From positions 1 to 64,000 of the forward strand of contig JADJVM010000002.1 in the NCBI GenBank assembly GCA_016710595.1: a DNA stretch of 64,000 nt, written 5' to 3'. A program made the position numbers and the translations under genes. The notes below the pieces were generated by a model, which saw only the letters and a program-made list of their open reading frames with translations, searched no databases and was not told the origin of the DNA. The stretch comes from Niastella sp. (GTDB lineage: Bacteria; Bacteroidota; Bacteroidia; Chitinophagales; Chitinophagaceae). Shown one piece after another: positions 16,569 through 26,066 of the stretch (its first letter is position 1; each line of letters starts with the position of its first letter).

Positions 16569-17414
16569 CTAAAGTTTACCAAATTTATTTACTTTGAAAT
16601 GGTAATATCCTTTTATAAATAATCTCATCGTTTGTATGGGAGAATTATATAAAAAACTATTTTTAAATTTATTAAACAAAGCCTTACGATATTCTTTTCT
16701 TTTTTCAGGAAAATATAATTTATATTTATGAGACAGGAATAAGTAGTTTCTTGTCATATAATATATCCTTGTTGGAGAATGTAAGTTTCTTGTGGTTAGT
16801 TTTCCAAATTTCAACTGTTTAACTTTTTTGTTTTCACCGAGGTTGTGACTTAAATATATATTGGGTAGAAGTAATACTTGAAATTTTCTGAGAATTAAAT
16901 TAAAGCAAAATTCATCATCAACTCCATCAATAAATAAATCCTTATTAAAGCCCCCAATCTTACTCCATGCAGATAGATTTACAAATGTACCTGATGTTAT
17001 AACATTATGCACAATTTCAGATTTACAATAATCTGATTTAAGTTTTTCGATATAATTAATTCCAATACAACCTATATTTGATTTGTTAATACTACTTAAA
17101 CAATTAATATAATTCTCAATAGAATTAGTTTCAAAGAAGGAATCCTGATCCATTGTCATAATCCACTTATAATCTAATTCTTCTGCCATTTTACAAGCAG
17201 TATTTAAAGCGGCACCTATACCTATATTCTCACCATTCTTTATTAAGATTATTTTTTTTAAATTTTCAAGTGAGTTATAAAATTCCGTCTGGGGAGAATC
17301 TGAATTATCAACAATTATTATTTTATTGAAATAGGGGTAGTAACTTTTTATATTTTCAAGAACATTGCTCATGGGGTAATAAGTAATTACTGCAGCAATA
17401 ATTTCGTTCTGCAT
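16569..17414 (-). CDS. Family 2 glycosyltransferase (rhamnosyltransferase-like)
   Basis: The 281-residue protein starts QNEIIAAVITYYPM and has the GT2 fold: KIIIVDNSDSP, NIGIGAALNTACKMAEE and the metal-binding IMTMDQDSFF. This DQDS form is common in WbbL-type rhamnosyltransferases. It would transfer a sugar to a lipid-linked glycan on the inner face of the membrane. It is last in a two-gene minus-strand unit, 3 bp after the methyltransferase. The gene is clearly more AT-rich than the sugar-nucleotide genes at 20-22 kb, which suggests separate acquisition. Donor and acceptor are unknown. Confidence 0.8.
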   Translation of the reverse strand: MQNEIIAAVITYYPMSNVLENIKSYYPYFNKIIIVDNSDSPQTEFYNSLENLKKIILIKNGENIGIGAALNTACKMAEELDYKWIMTMDQDSFFETNSIENYINCLSSINKSNIGCIGINYIEKLKSDYCKSEIVHNVITSGTFVNLSAWSKIGGFNKDLFIDGVDDEFCFNLILRKFQVLLLPNIYLSHNLGENKKVKQLKFGKLTTRNLHSPTRIYYMTRNYLFLSHKYKLYFPEKRKEYRKALFNKFKNSFLYNSPIQTMRLFIKGYYHFKVNKFGKL

Positions 17415-17417
17415 TTC

Positions 17418-18164
17418 TTAATTATTTTGGGCTAAAATTATTATATTATGATACATAATACCAGCATTGATAATATTAAACCCGGCAGTTTGTACTATTG
17501 TAATTGCAAGGTTTTTGTCAAATACGTGATGATGAGCACATCTATTAGTAAAGTTATTCTTGATTCTTTCTGTTAATTCATTTTTATTTTTTACTCCAGG
17601 GTCTCTACTTAAGTCATGAAGGTTTAAAATCTCATCAAAATGGGTATTGTCTCTTTCATCAATATTCAGATTGTAATCTTCTAAAATATGCTCAATCGAA
17701 GTAACTGGTCTTTTGTGGTCAAATGTTTTTTCTTTAAACGGTAAAACCATAATTAGGTATCCATTTTTTTTAAGAATCCTTTTCCACTCAAATAATGCTT
17801 TCAATGGATTGGCAAAATGTTCCAAATTATGTGAGGAAAGTAAAAAATCATACGTTTCAGAATTAATTGAGGTAAGATTTGATCCTTCAGATATAAATTG
17901 AGTGCCTGGTTTTTTATGCTTTGAGTATTGATAAGTTTCTCCTGCTTCCAATTTACCTTCCCAGACTGTTGTGGTACTAAAATTACAACCATCTAAAATA
18001 CTAATCTTTTTATAAATTGGGATAAGGCCACTATTTGAGAATATCTGGCTCGGGCCACCAATTTCAATCCCGTATTTGTCCTTAGTAGCAAGAATATATT
18101 TTTGTCTAAATTTGTATTTTTTGGGAAAGTAATTTCGAAATGCCTTCTCAAGAGATTTTATCAT
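17418..18164 (-). CDS. Class I SAM-dependent methyltransferase
   Basis: The 248-residue protein has a methyltransferase fold: GIEIGGPSQIF as the N-terminal SAM motif variant, YDFLLSSHNLEHFANPLKAL for the acidic/post-motif region, and WKRILKKNGYLIMVLPF as the conserved helix-strand end. It lies in the polysaccharide locus and is transcribed with the following GT2, so it may methylate a glycan or a lipid-linked intermediate. It is divergent from another methyltransferase, with 24 bp between the start codons. It is AT-rich like its neighbours. Confidence 0.75.
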   Translation of the reverse strand: MIKSLEKAFRNYFPKKYKFRQKYILATKDKYGIEIGGPSQIFSNSGLIPIYKKISILDGCNFSTTTVWEGKLEAGETYQYSKHKKPGTQFISEGSNLTSINSETYDFLLSSHNLEHFANPLKALFEWKRILKKNGYLIMVLPFKEKTFDHKRPVTSIEHILEDYNLNIDERDNTHFDEILNLHDLSRDPGVKNKNELTERIKNNFTNRCAHHHVFDKNLAITIVQTAGFNIINAGIMYHNIIILAQNN

Positions 18165-18188
18165 ACTTTTTAACCAAAACTACATCTT

Positions 18189-18902
18189 TTGAATACGAAA
18201 ATTGAGGAAATTTCAGAAATGTTTAATCCTGGGATTAACCACCCCGCTTACTTACTTCGAAATAGGCTATTAAATGGGATTGTTAAATATGTAGGATTTC
18301 TGAATGGTAAAATGTTAGATTTTGGTTGTGGGGCTAAACCTTATAAGTCATTGTTCAAAGTAGAAGAATATATTGGAATTGATTTTCAAGGTGAAGGACA
18401 TTCTCATGAAAACGAACAAATTGATATATTTTACGATGGAAAAAAATTGCCTTTTGAAGATGGTACTTTTGATAGCGTATTTAGCAGTGAAGTTTTTGAG
18501 CATGTTTTTAATCTGGAAGAAATAATTATTGAAATTAAAAGAGTAATGAAACCTGGTGCTATTATCTTGGTTACTTGCCCTTTTGCTATAGCAGAACATG
18601 AAACTCCAAATGATTACGGAAGATATACATCGTTTGGATTAAAATATTTGTTTGAAAAGAATGATTTTAAGGTAGTTTCATTCGAAAAATTGGGAAACAA
18701 TTTTGAGACATTAATGCAATTGAGAATAATGTATTTACATATGTATTTGCTTCCCAAGTTCACCAAATTAATTTTCGTGAAACCAATATTACAATTTCTA
18801 CTTTATCCAATATTAAATCTATATACGAAAATTTTCACTAAAATTTATCCAAATAAGCAGGATCTGTATATGAATAATTTAATTGTATGTGAGAAGTTAT
18901 AA
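18189..18902 (+). CDS. Class I SAM-dependent methyltransferase
   Basis: The 237-residue product has the SAM-binding motif KMLDFGCGAKPYKSLF, a second acidic residue in EEYIGIDFQGEG, and a methyltransferase_11-like segment (FDSVFSSEVFEHVFNLEEII, KRVMKPGAIILVTCPFA). The last 50 residues are hydrophobic and basic (LIFVKPILQFLLYPILNLY) and could touch the membrane. The start codon, TTG or a nearby ATG, is not certain. It is alone on the plus strand between minus-strand genes in a locus with mixed orientation, a sign of piecemeal assembly. Confidence 0.75.
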   Translation: MNTKIEEISEMFNPGINHPAYLLRNRLLNGIVKYVGFLNGKMLDFGCGAKPYKSLFKVEEYIGIDFQGEGHSHENEQIDIFYDGKKLPFEDGTFDSVFSSEVFEHVFNLEEIIIEIKRVMKPGAIILVTCPFAIAEHETPNDYGRYTSFGLKYLFEKNDFKVVSFEKLGNNFETLMQLRIMYLHMYLLPKFTKLIFVKPILQFLLYPILNLYTKIFTKIYPNKQDLYMNNLIVCEKL

Positions 18903-18917
18903 AAATAAAACCATTAA

Positions 18918-20411
18918 TTATTTAAACCCTAATCTTTTTTTGATTGTTTTTAAAATCGGTCTTACATCAGGTGATATATTTCTAGAATAAATGATAATTA
19001 TAAAAAAAATAATGAAGAATAAAGTTCGCCCTATTAATCCACTAAGTCCAAAAATATTATTGAAAATATAGTAAGTTGTTATATATCCTATAAAAGAGAA
19101 TATAATTATTTCCAATGTTTTTATAGTAAACGGTTGCAACCTGAATTTTTTCCATAAAAATAAATAACGAACGGTATTATATACTGTAAATGAAACCAGG
19201 TTTGCAAGCGCTGGGCCTATAATACCATAACTCACGGTAAGTATATAACTCAGGGGAATAATTAATGCGGTGAGCAACACACTCGTCCAAAGTTCAAATC
19301 GCCAATATACCGATGTGCCAATAATTTGCGAATTTACACCGGTTCCCATTTCAATGATGGTTACCATGCCTACAATAAAAAACACCCATTTACCTTCTAA
19401 ATATTCAGGGTTAATATTAAAGAAACGGATTGCATCTTCATAATTTAGCCAAATACAAAAAAAAGTAAACAAAGCAAAGCATAGTAAATTAATAGAAGAT
19501 CTTTTATAAATCTTACTGATCTGGTGATGGTCTTTATCTTTCCAGGCACGGGATAAAACCGGGATGGTAATGGCAATAATACTCCGGTAAGGCGCTTGTA
19601 GTAAGGAAACCAAATAAATTGAAAAGGCAAAAATACCGGCTTTTGCAAGATCTAATTTTGAGGCAAGTACCAATGTATCAATTACCGATCTTAAGACGCT
19701 TACAATAACTACAAAAGAGGAAAGGAGCATAATGCTGAATATTTTCTTCCGAAATTTATGCGTCACCCTGCTTTTTTTAAAACTTAACCAAAGCTGCCCG
19801 TTTTTATGTAATATAAATGCCAGTAATAGTACAATAAACCCATATTGAAGGATGAATAAGAAAACGAAAGTTTCAAAATTGATGATGTTTAAAACTTTTA
19901 AAACAATTACGGCTAATGTGAATACACGTAATGCACATTCTCTTAAAAAGCTCGTCAATACACCCTTTTGAAATGCATACGAATAAGATTCCAGGATATT
20001 AAAAAGTAAGATCGTAAATGCCATGGGTAATGTATAGTAAAAATATTCTACTAACATTTTTGAGTTTGTACTAAACTTACGGATGATTAATGGCTGCATT
20101 AAATAAAATACCAGGCAAGTAATAATAAATCCACCCATCGCCACTTTAAGCGCCAATACCAGGGCATCATTATCCCGTGGTAAGGTATGGTCCTGGTAAT
20201 AAGGAAAAAATTTTATGAGGTAAGAAGTTACCCCAAAAGTAGAAAAAGCACAGATCAATAAACTGATTTCCCTTAACGATGTAGTAAGGCCATATTGTTC
20301 AGGCGTAAACCAATCATTGTGGGTGAGCAGGTACACATTCAGGGCGCCAATGAGAAAACCCAGGTAAATCCACCAGGTAGCTTTTAAACTACTTTTCCTT
20401 ATTTGCGACAT
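18918..20411 (-). CDS. Polysaccharide flippase (MATE/Wzx-like membrane protein)
   Basis: The 497-residue protein has about 12-14 hydrophobic segments and the shape of oligosaccharide flippases. The start is KSSLKATWWIYLGFLIGALN, followed by LLICAFSTFGVTSYLIKFFP. Such proteins move lipid-linked glycan units across the inner membrane to the periplasm. It is set in the glycosyltransferase locus, which supports this role. The last 75 codons are much more AT-rich than the rest (LIGRTLFFIIFFIIIIYS), partly because of Ile and Phe codons. A possible recombination join there is only a suggestion. Confidence 0.82.
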   Translation of the reverse strand: MSQIRKSSLKATWWIYLGFLIGALNVYLLTHNDWFTPEQYGLTTSLREISLLICAFSTFGVTSYLIKFFPYYQDHTLPRDNDALVLALKVAMGGFIITCLVFYLMQPLIIRKFSTNSKMLVEYFYYTLPMAFTILLFNILESYSYAFQKGVLTSFLRECALRVFTLAVIVLKVLNIINFETFVFLFILQYGFIVLLLAFILHKNGQLWLSFKKSRVTHKFRKKIFSIMLLSSFVVIVSVLRSVIDTLVLASKLDLAKAGIFAFSIYLVSLLQAPYRSIIAITIPVLSRAWKDKDHHQISKIYKRSSINLLCFALFTFFCIWLNYEDAIRFFNINPEYLEGKWVFFIVGMVTIIEMGTGVNSQIIGTSVYWRFELWTSVLLTALIIPLSYILTVSYGIIGPALANLVSFTVYNTVRYLFLWKKFRLQPFTIKTLEIIIFSFIGYITTYYIFNNIFGLSGLIGRTLFFIIFFIIIIYSRNISPDVRPILKTIKKRLGFK

Positions 20412-20525
20412 GAATTAGTAATTAGTTAAGTGTGTTTATTAACTATTTTGCGAAATTATACGAAATAAGGCCTAAATATAATGCATTGATAATAGTTTGC
20501 TTTATTTTGAACTTAAAACTATGTT

Positions 20526-21302
20526 ATGAAAGTGGTGATATTTGCAGGCGGGTTGGGAACACGTATTGCTGAAGAAACCGGTTCACGCCCAAAACCAATG
20601 GTAGAAATTGGCGGCAAGCCGATCTTATGGCATATCCTGAAAATGTATAGCCATTATGGTTTTAATGAATTTATTATTTGCCTGGGATATAAAGGGTATG
20701 TAATAAAGGAATATTTCATGAATTATTTTTTACACAATGCCGACTTCACCATTGATATCGCTAAAAATGAAGTGGAATTTCATAGCCGTACCAAAGAAGA
20801 TTTTAAAATCACTTTAGTTGATACCGGTTTAGAGACCAAAACTGCAGGCAGGCTTAAAGCCGTAAAAGAATATATCGGTAACCAGGATTTTATGCTTACT
20901 TATGGCGATGGTTTAAGTGATATTAATTTACAGGAACTTTTGGCATTTCATAATTCACATGGCAAGCTGGCAACGGTTACGGCAGTGCAGTTAGAAGCCC
21001 GTTTTGGTGGCATGGATTTAAGTAAAGATGATGAAGTGCTTGCCTTTAGAGAAAAAGCAAAAGATGAAACCAAATGGATCAATGCAGGTTTTTTTGTTTT
21101 AAAACCACAGGTATTCGATTTGCTTGAAGGCGATATGAAAAATACCATGTGGGAAGATGACCCCCTGGAAAAATTAACGAACCGGGGAGAATTGCAGGCA
21201 TTCCGCCATATTGGATTTTGGAAATGCATGGATGCATTAAGAGATAAAATTGAGTTTGAAGAATTGTGGGAAACCGGTAATGCAAAATGGAAAAAATGGT
21301 AA
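20526..21302 (+). CDS. rfbF: Glucose-1-phosphate cytidylyltransferase
   Basis: RfbF makes CDP-glucose from CTP and glucose 1-phosphate, the entry to CDP-deoxysugars. The 258-residue length is normal. The nucleotidyltransferase signature is FAGGLGTRIAEETGSRPKPM followed by VEIGGKPILWHI; LTYGDGLSDINLQEL holds the metal-binding Asp. The gene starts a plus-strand run; the next gene overlaps it by 16 bases, and rfbG uses its product. Together they imply a CDP-4-keto-6-deoxyglucose-derived sugar in the surface glycan. Confidence 0.93.
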   Translation: MKVVIFAGGLGTRIAEETGSRPKPMVEIGGKPILWHILKMYSHYGFNEFIICLGYKGYVIKEYFMNYFLHNADFTIDIAKNEVEFHSRTKEDFKITLVDTGLETKTAGRLKAVKEYIGNQDFMLTYGDGLSDINLQELLAFHNSHGKLATVTAVQLEARFGGMDLSKDDEVLAFREKAKDETKWINAGFFVLKPQVFDLLEGDMKNTMWEDDPLEKLTNRGELQAFRHIGFWKCMDALRDKIEFEELWETGNAKWKKW

Positions 21303-22369
21303 ACCAGGATTCATTAAAAAAATATTATTCAGGCAAAAAAGTATTTATCACGGGCCATACCGGGTTTAAAGGGAGTTGGCTTTCGTTGTGGTTAAAAATA
21401 CTGGGCGCTCAAATTAAGGGTTTTGCCCTGGCACCCGAATATAGCGGTGGCCTCTATGAACAGGCCAATCCATTTTCACCGGTATTGGATGTAATTGCCG
21501 ATATCAGAAATAAAGAAAAATTAACTTCAGAAATTTTATCGTTTCAACCGGATTTTATTTTCCACCTGGCAGCACAGCCATTGGTGCGCCGTAGTTATCG
21601 GATGCCTGCTGAAACTTTTGATGTGAATGTAACAGGTACGGCAAACCTGCTGGAAGCCGTGAATGCACTTCAAAATAAATGTACGGTCATTATCATTACT
21701 ACCGATAAAGTTTATCTGAATAAAGAACAGGATATTTTGTACACAGAAGAAGATGCACTGGGTGGTTATGATCCGTATAGCGCAAGCAAAGCATGTACTG
21801 AATTAACCGTAAGTGCCTTTAGAAATTCTTTCTTTAATACAAACGATTACCCGCATCATCAAAAAGCAATTGCTACGGCAAGGGCGGGCAATGTAATTGG
21901 GGGCGGAGATTTTAGTGAAGACCGTTTAGTTCCTGATATTATCAGGGCCATTGTGGCAAAACGGGATGTGGAATTACGAAGTCCGGCATCGGTGAGGCCA
22001 TGGCAACATGTATTGGAACCTTTGGGAGGTTACCTGCTTTTAGGCGGGTTGCTCCATGATGATATTCAATATTCAGGGGCATATAATTTTGGCCCCGAAA
22101 AAGAAGATCATCTTACGGTACAGCAATTGGTAGAAGAAGCGATCACCATTTTAGGAATGGGGCAATGGAAAAATACCGGAGATATAAACCAACCTCATGA
22201 AGCCGGTATATTAAAACTGAGTATAGAAAAAGCAAAACGTACATTAGGCTGGCAGCCAAAATTAAATGCCCGTAAGGCAATTGGCTTAACCATGAACTGG
22301 TATAAGAATGCAAAAAACCAGGTAGCTGATTTTTCTACCAAACAAATTATTGATTACATGCAAAAATGA
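21287..22369 (+). CDS. rfbG: CDP-glucose 4,6-dehydratase
   Basis: RfbG converts CDP-glucose to CDP-4-keto-6-deoxyglucose. The 360-residue short-chain dehydrogenase/reductase has the NAD motif KKVFITGHTGFKGSWLSLWL, the catalytic region IITTDKVYLNKEQ, and YDPYSASKACTELTV with the YxxxK pair. RPWQHVLEPLGGYL is typical of this enzyme. The start could be the first ATG or the one 9 bases later; either way it overlaps rfbF, which indicates translational coupling. Its stop overlaps the next start (ATGA). Confidence 0.93.
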   Translation: MEKMVNQDSLKKYYSGKKVFITGHTGFKGSWLSLWLKILGAQIKGFALAPEYSGGLYEQANPFSPVLDVIADIRNKEKLTSEILSFQPDFIFHLAAQPLVRRSYRMPAETFDVNVTGTANLLEAVNALQNKCTVIIITTDKVYLNKEQDILYTEEDALGGYDPYSASKACTELTVSAFRNSFFNTNDYPHHQKAIATARAGNVIGGGDFSEDRLVPDIIRAIVAKRDVELRSPASVRPWQHVLEPLGGYLLLGGLLHDDIQYSGAYNFGPEKEDHLTVQQLVEEAITILGMGQWKNTGDINQPHEAGILKLSIEKAKRTLGWQPKLNARKAIGLTMNWYKNAKNQVADFSTKQIIDYMQK

Positions 22370-22896
22370 TATTTACCGAAACGATATTACCAGGAAGTTA
22401 TATAATAGAACCGGCATTATTAGGCGATAGCAGGGGATGGTTTATGCGTACCTATTGTAAAGATGAATTTGCCGCCATTCAACATACAAAAGAATGGGTT
22501 CAAATGAATCAATCGTTCACCAAACAAAAAGGAACGATCAGGGGAATGCATTTTCAACATGCCCCTCATGCCGAAATAAAACTGGTGCGTTGTATTGCCG
22601 GGTCTATTTTTGATGTAATTATTGATATGCGAAAAGATAGTAAGACATACCTGAAATGGGTAGGTACTATCTTAACTGCCGAAAATAAAAAATCGTTTTA
22701 TATACCCGAAGGTTTTGCGCATGGCTTTCAAACACTGGCAGACAATACTGAAATTGTGTATGCGCATACTGAATTCTATAATCCCGCATTTGAATCCGGG
22801 ATTTTATACAACGATCCCAAAGTGAATATTGAATGGCCTTTAGCGGTATCAGAATTATCGGTAAGAGATCGCAACCACGCCCCAATAAAAGATTAA
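22366..22896 (+). CDS. dTDP-4-dehydrorhamnose 3,5-epimerase family protein
   Basis: The 176-residue cupin protein has the RmlC-family pattern: GDSRGWFMRTYCKDEF, NQSFTKQKGTIRGMHFQ, VIIDMRKDSKTY and FYIPEGFAHGFQTL. RmlC-like enzymes epimerise 4-keto sugars at C3 and/or C5. In this operon the substrate should be a CDP-linked 4-keto sugar rather than dTDP-linked, since rfbF and rfbG precede it. It starts inside the rfbG stop (ATGA) and ends 3 bp before the next gene. Confidence 0.88.
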   Translation: MIFTETILPGSYIIEPALLGDSRGWFMRTYCKDEFAAIQHTKEWVQMNQSFTKQKGTIRGMHFQHAPHAEIKLVRCIAGSIFDVIIDMRKDSKTYLKWVGTILTAENKKSFYIPEGFAHGFQTLADNTEIVYAHTEFYNPAFESGILYNDPKVNIEWPLAVSELSVRDRNHAPIKD

Positions 22897-22899
22897 TTT

Positions 22900-24126
22900 A
22901 TGAATTGTAGATTTTGCAAAACGCCTTTACATAAAGTTTTTATTGACCTGGGGAATTCCCCGGCATCCAATTCTTTTTTAAATGCAACAGCTTTAAATGA
23001 ACCCGAAACTTTTTATCCTTTAAAAGTATTTACCTGCCCGTCCTGTTTCCTGGTACAGGTAGATGAGTATAAAAAATCAGACGCCATTTTTGATAATACC
23101 TATGTTTATTTTTCTTCGTATAGTACAAGTTGGCTGGCACATGCAAAAAAATATACTCAAGAAATGCAGCAAAGGTTCCTGCTTGATAAAAATTCTCTGG
23201 TAGTTGAAATTGCCAGCAATGACGGTTACCTTTTGCAATATTTTAAAGAAAAAAATATCCCGGTATTGGGTATAGAACCTACTGCTAATACAGCACAGGT
23301 GGCCGAAGAAAAGGGTATCCCATCCGTAGTAGATTTTTTTTGGTGTCCGGTTGGCAAAAGATTTAGCCGCAAAAGGAAAAATGGCTGATCTGTTATTGGG
23401 TAATAATGTGTTGGCGCATGTTCCGGATATTGTTGATTTTGTAGGCGGCATGAAAATTATTTTAAAATCTCATGGCGTTATAACCATGGAATTTCCCCAC
23501 TTGCTGCAATTGGTAGAAAAAACCAGTTTGACACGATCTACCACGAGCATTTTTCTTATATATCTTTTACCACAGTTTCTAAAATATTTGAAGCTGCAGC
23601 TTGCAAATGTTTGATGTACAGGAAATACCCACGCATGGCGGATCATTGCGGATATTTGCAAAGCATACAGAAGATACCACTAAGAAAATTGAACCCGCTG
23701 TACCCGCCTTGTTACAAAAAGAAAATGAACACGGCATGTTGAATATGGAATACTATGATCATTTTCAGCAAAAGGCAATGCAGGTAAAATTGGCCTTATT
23801 AGAATTTTTGATCAACCAGAAAAAAGCTGGTAAAAAAGTAGCCGCTTATGGCGCTGCTGCAAAGGGAAATACACTGCTTAACTACTGTGGCGTAAAAGCC
23901 GACCTGGTGGATTTTGTAATTGATGCCAATCCGCATAAGCAAAATAAATTTATCTTAAGCAAGCCACATCCCTGTATTTGCAGAACAATATTTAAAAGAT
24001 CAAAAACCGGATTACGTAATGATCTTACCATGGAACCTGAAAGATGAGGTAATGGCACAACTTGATTACATCAAAGCATGGAATGGTAAATTTGTAATAC
24101 CTATTCCTGCTTTGCAAATTATTTAA
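22900..24126 (+). pseudogene. Sugar C-methyltransferase, broken by about four single-base indels
   Basis: The restored product of about 408 residues has the N-terminal zinc-finger of sugar C-methyltransferases (MNCRFCKTPLHKVFIDLG, FTCPSCFLVQVDEYK), a SAM domain (VVEIASNDGYLLQYF), and the C-terminal part AAYGAAAKGNTLLNYCG. Frame breaks lie at about 23337 (8 Ts where 7 fit), 23517 (one A missing), 23608 (one A missing) and 23960. All but possibly the last are in A or T runs, and the peptide sense resumes perfectly after each. Family members methylate C3 of a 4-keto sugar, here probably a CDP-4-keto-6-deoxyhexose. It is either recently inactivated or a consensus error. Confidence 0.82.
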
Positions 24127-24127
24127 T

Positions 24128-24982
24128 ATGTCCAAGAAGATACTGGTTACTGGCGCTACAGGTTTTATTGGCCATTATGTAATTAAAAACCTGTTGCAAA
24201 AAAGAAATAGAAGTTATTGCAAGCTCACATCATCAGGAGAAGGCGAGACTGATGCCCTGGTATCAAAAGGTAAAATATATTCCTTTCGATATTCATTCTG
24301 ATTTTTCATTGCTTAACTTGTTTGAATGTTTCGATAAGCCCGAAGCCTGTATTCATTTAAGCTGGCAAGGATTGCCTCATTATAAAGAACTGTATCATAT
24401 AGAAAAGAATTACCGGTACAGTTTCAATTTTTATCAAACCTGCTGGAGCATGGGTTGAAGAATTTATCGGTAACAGGTACTTGTTTTGAGTATGGTATGC
24501 AGGAGGGAGAATTAACTGAAGACATGGCAGTGAAACCGAATAATAATTATGCAAAAGCAAAAAATGAATTACGGCTGATGCTGGAATCAATGCAACAAAA
24601 CTATTCATTTTCTTTTAAATGGCTGCGTTTGTTTTATATGTATGGAAAAGGACAAAACCCAAAATCACTATTTTCGCAATTAGAACATGCGTTATGCCGG
24701 AATGATGAAGAATTTAACATGAGTGGCGGTGAGCAGGTAAGGGATTTTCTGCCTGTTGAAAAGGTTGCTGCCTATATTGTAAAAGCAGCATTACAAACAG
24801 AAGTAAATGGAGTGATTAATGTGAGCAGTAATAAGCCCATAACAGTAAAACAATTTATAGAAAACTATTTATTGGAAAAACAAAAGAACATTCAGTTAAA
24901 TTTGGGCGTTTATCCTTATCCCGATTTTGAGCCTAGAGAATTTTGGGGGAACAATCATAAATTATTATCTATTCCCGGATGA
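24128..24982 (+). pseudogene. NAD(P)-dependent epimerase/reductase of the CDP-sugar operon, frameshifted
   Basis: The first ATG gives SKKILVTGATGFIGHYVIKN, a Rossmann SDR start. Frame breaks at about 24200 (an extra A in a run) and about 24410 (a missing T) interrupt it. Sense resumes as SVTGTCFEYGMQEGEL, then NNYAKAKNELRLML with the YxxxK pair, FKWLRLFYMYGKGQNPKSLF and the end FEPREFWGNNHKLL. A restored length of about 285 residues is normal for 4-ketoreductases acting last in such pathways. Position after the C-methyltransferase supports reduction of the C-methylated 4-keto sugar. Confidence 0.78.
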
Positions 24983-25080
24983 ATAACCATGGTAAGATTT
25001 CTGACAATCAATCCCGGATTTATGACCAGGCTAAAGATGCCAATAGAAAACTCATGACTAAACTTGCATGGGCGCAATGA
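24979..25080 (+). CDS. Possible 33-residue translationally coupled small ORF
   Basis: The ATG overlaps the reductase stop (ATGA) and its own stop overlaps an ATG of the glycosyltransferase (ATGA). The product starts MNNHGKISDNQSRIYDQ and is hydrophilic, with no signal or membrane segment. The exact double overlap suggests real coupling between neighbouring genes. However, the surrounding frame breaks mean that it could also be the remnant of a longer gene. I recognise no family. Confidence 0.35.
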   Translation: MNNHGKISDNQSRIYDQAKDANRKLMTKLAWAQ

Positions 25081-26063
25081 AAAAATACTCGATCATACTA
25101 CCGGTGTATAACGGAGGCGAACTCGTAAAGGAATGTGTTCAGTCTGTTTTATCTCAAACATTTGCTGAATTTGATTTTTTGCTGTTAGATAATAATAGTG
25201 ATGATGGTACTTATGAATGGCTTAGTAAAATAAACGACCGTCGTTTGAGAATTGTTCGCTCTGCTAAAACCATCTCTATGTCACAAAACTGGGCCAGGAT
25301 ATGTGAAACCCCCAAAAATGAATTTTTAACCGTAATTGGCCATGATGATATTTTGTACCCTCATTACCTGCAAGTAATGCATGATCTCATTCAGCAATTC
25401 CCGGATGCATCACTTTATCAAACTCATTTTAATTTTATAAATATAAAGGGGCACATCGTAAGGAAATGTAAAGCCATGCTAGGCAAAAATGGATGATGCC
25501 GCTTTTTTTAAAAGCCGAGTTCTTACAAACCATGGATAGCATGGGAACAGGTTATATGATGCGCTCAAACGATTTTGATATGTTGCATGGCCTTTCCATA
25601 GCGTATCCAAACCTGATATTTGCTGATTACCAGCTTTGGGTACAATTAACGGGTAAAAAATTACCTGGCCATATCTCCTGAAACCTGCTTTGGATACCGG
25701 TTACATCAAAGCCTATCCATTACCACTGCAGCAGAAAACTACCGGCTTGCCTTTGGAAAATATATCCAATTTTTAAAAGAATATATGGTTGGTAAGCCAG
25801 CAGTAAAGAAAACCATTGAGGAATATGGCTATTACTTTTTAATGTATTTCTGCCAAAGTTTATCACATCGGTTATTAAAATCACCAATTGCAAACCGTAT
25901 TACCGTAAATGAATTTATTCATGAGTGTAAGCAGTATGCTCATTCACTGGGTATAAAGCAGAATTTTGAACCCGGTAAAAAAATAAAGATATGGTCTGCG
26001 ATTCAATTAGATAAAAAAAACTGGAGCAGAAACCTGTTCCAGTTTATTCGTAAAAATTTTTAA
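25077..26063 (+). pseudogene. Family 2 glycosyltransferase, frameshifted
   Basis: The start MKKYSIILPVYNGGELVKEC, with FDFLLLDNNSDDGTYEWL and TVIGHDDILYPHYL, shows a GT2 domain with its metal-binding Asp pair. The frame breaks near 25480 and near 25666 (an extra T in GGTAAAAAATTACC). Sense then continues as LAISPETCFGYRLHQSLS, and 25785-26063 is open to the stop with a C-terminal helical region. A restored length of about 328 residues is reasonable. It converges with gmd, with 3 bp between. The sugar transferred may be the CDP-derived branched sugar made by the genes just upstream. Confidence 0.78.
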
Positions 26064-26066
26064 TTC

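Noticed and set aside
22900..26063. Programmed ribosomal frameshifting in the broken glycan genes
   Set aside because: About eight shifts in both directions at different run types in three genes are too many; decay or consensus error is simpler.
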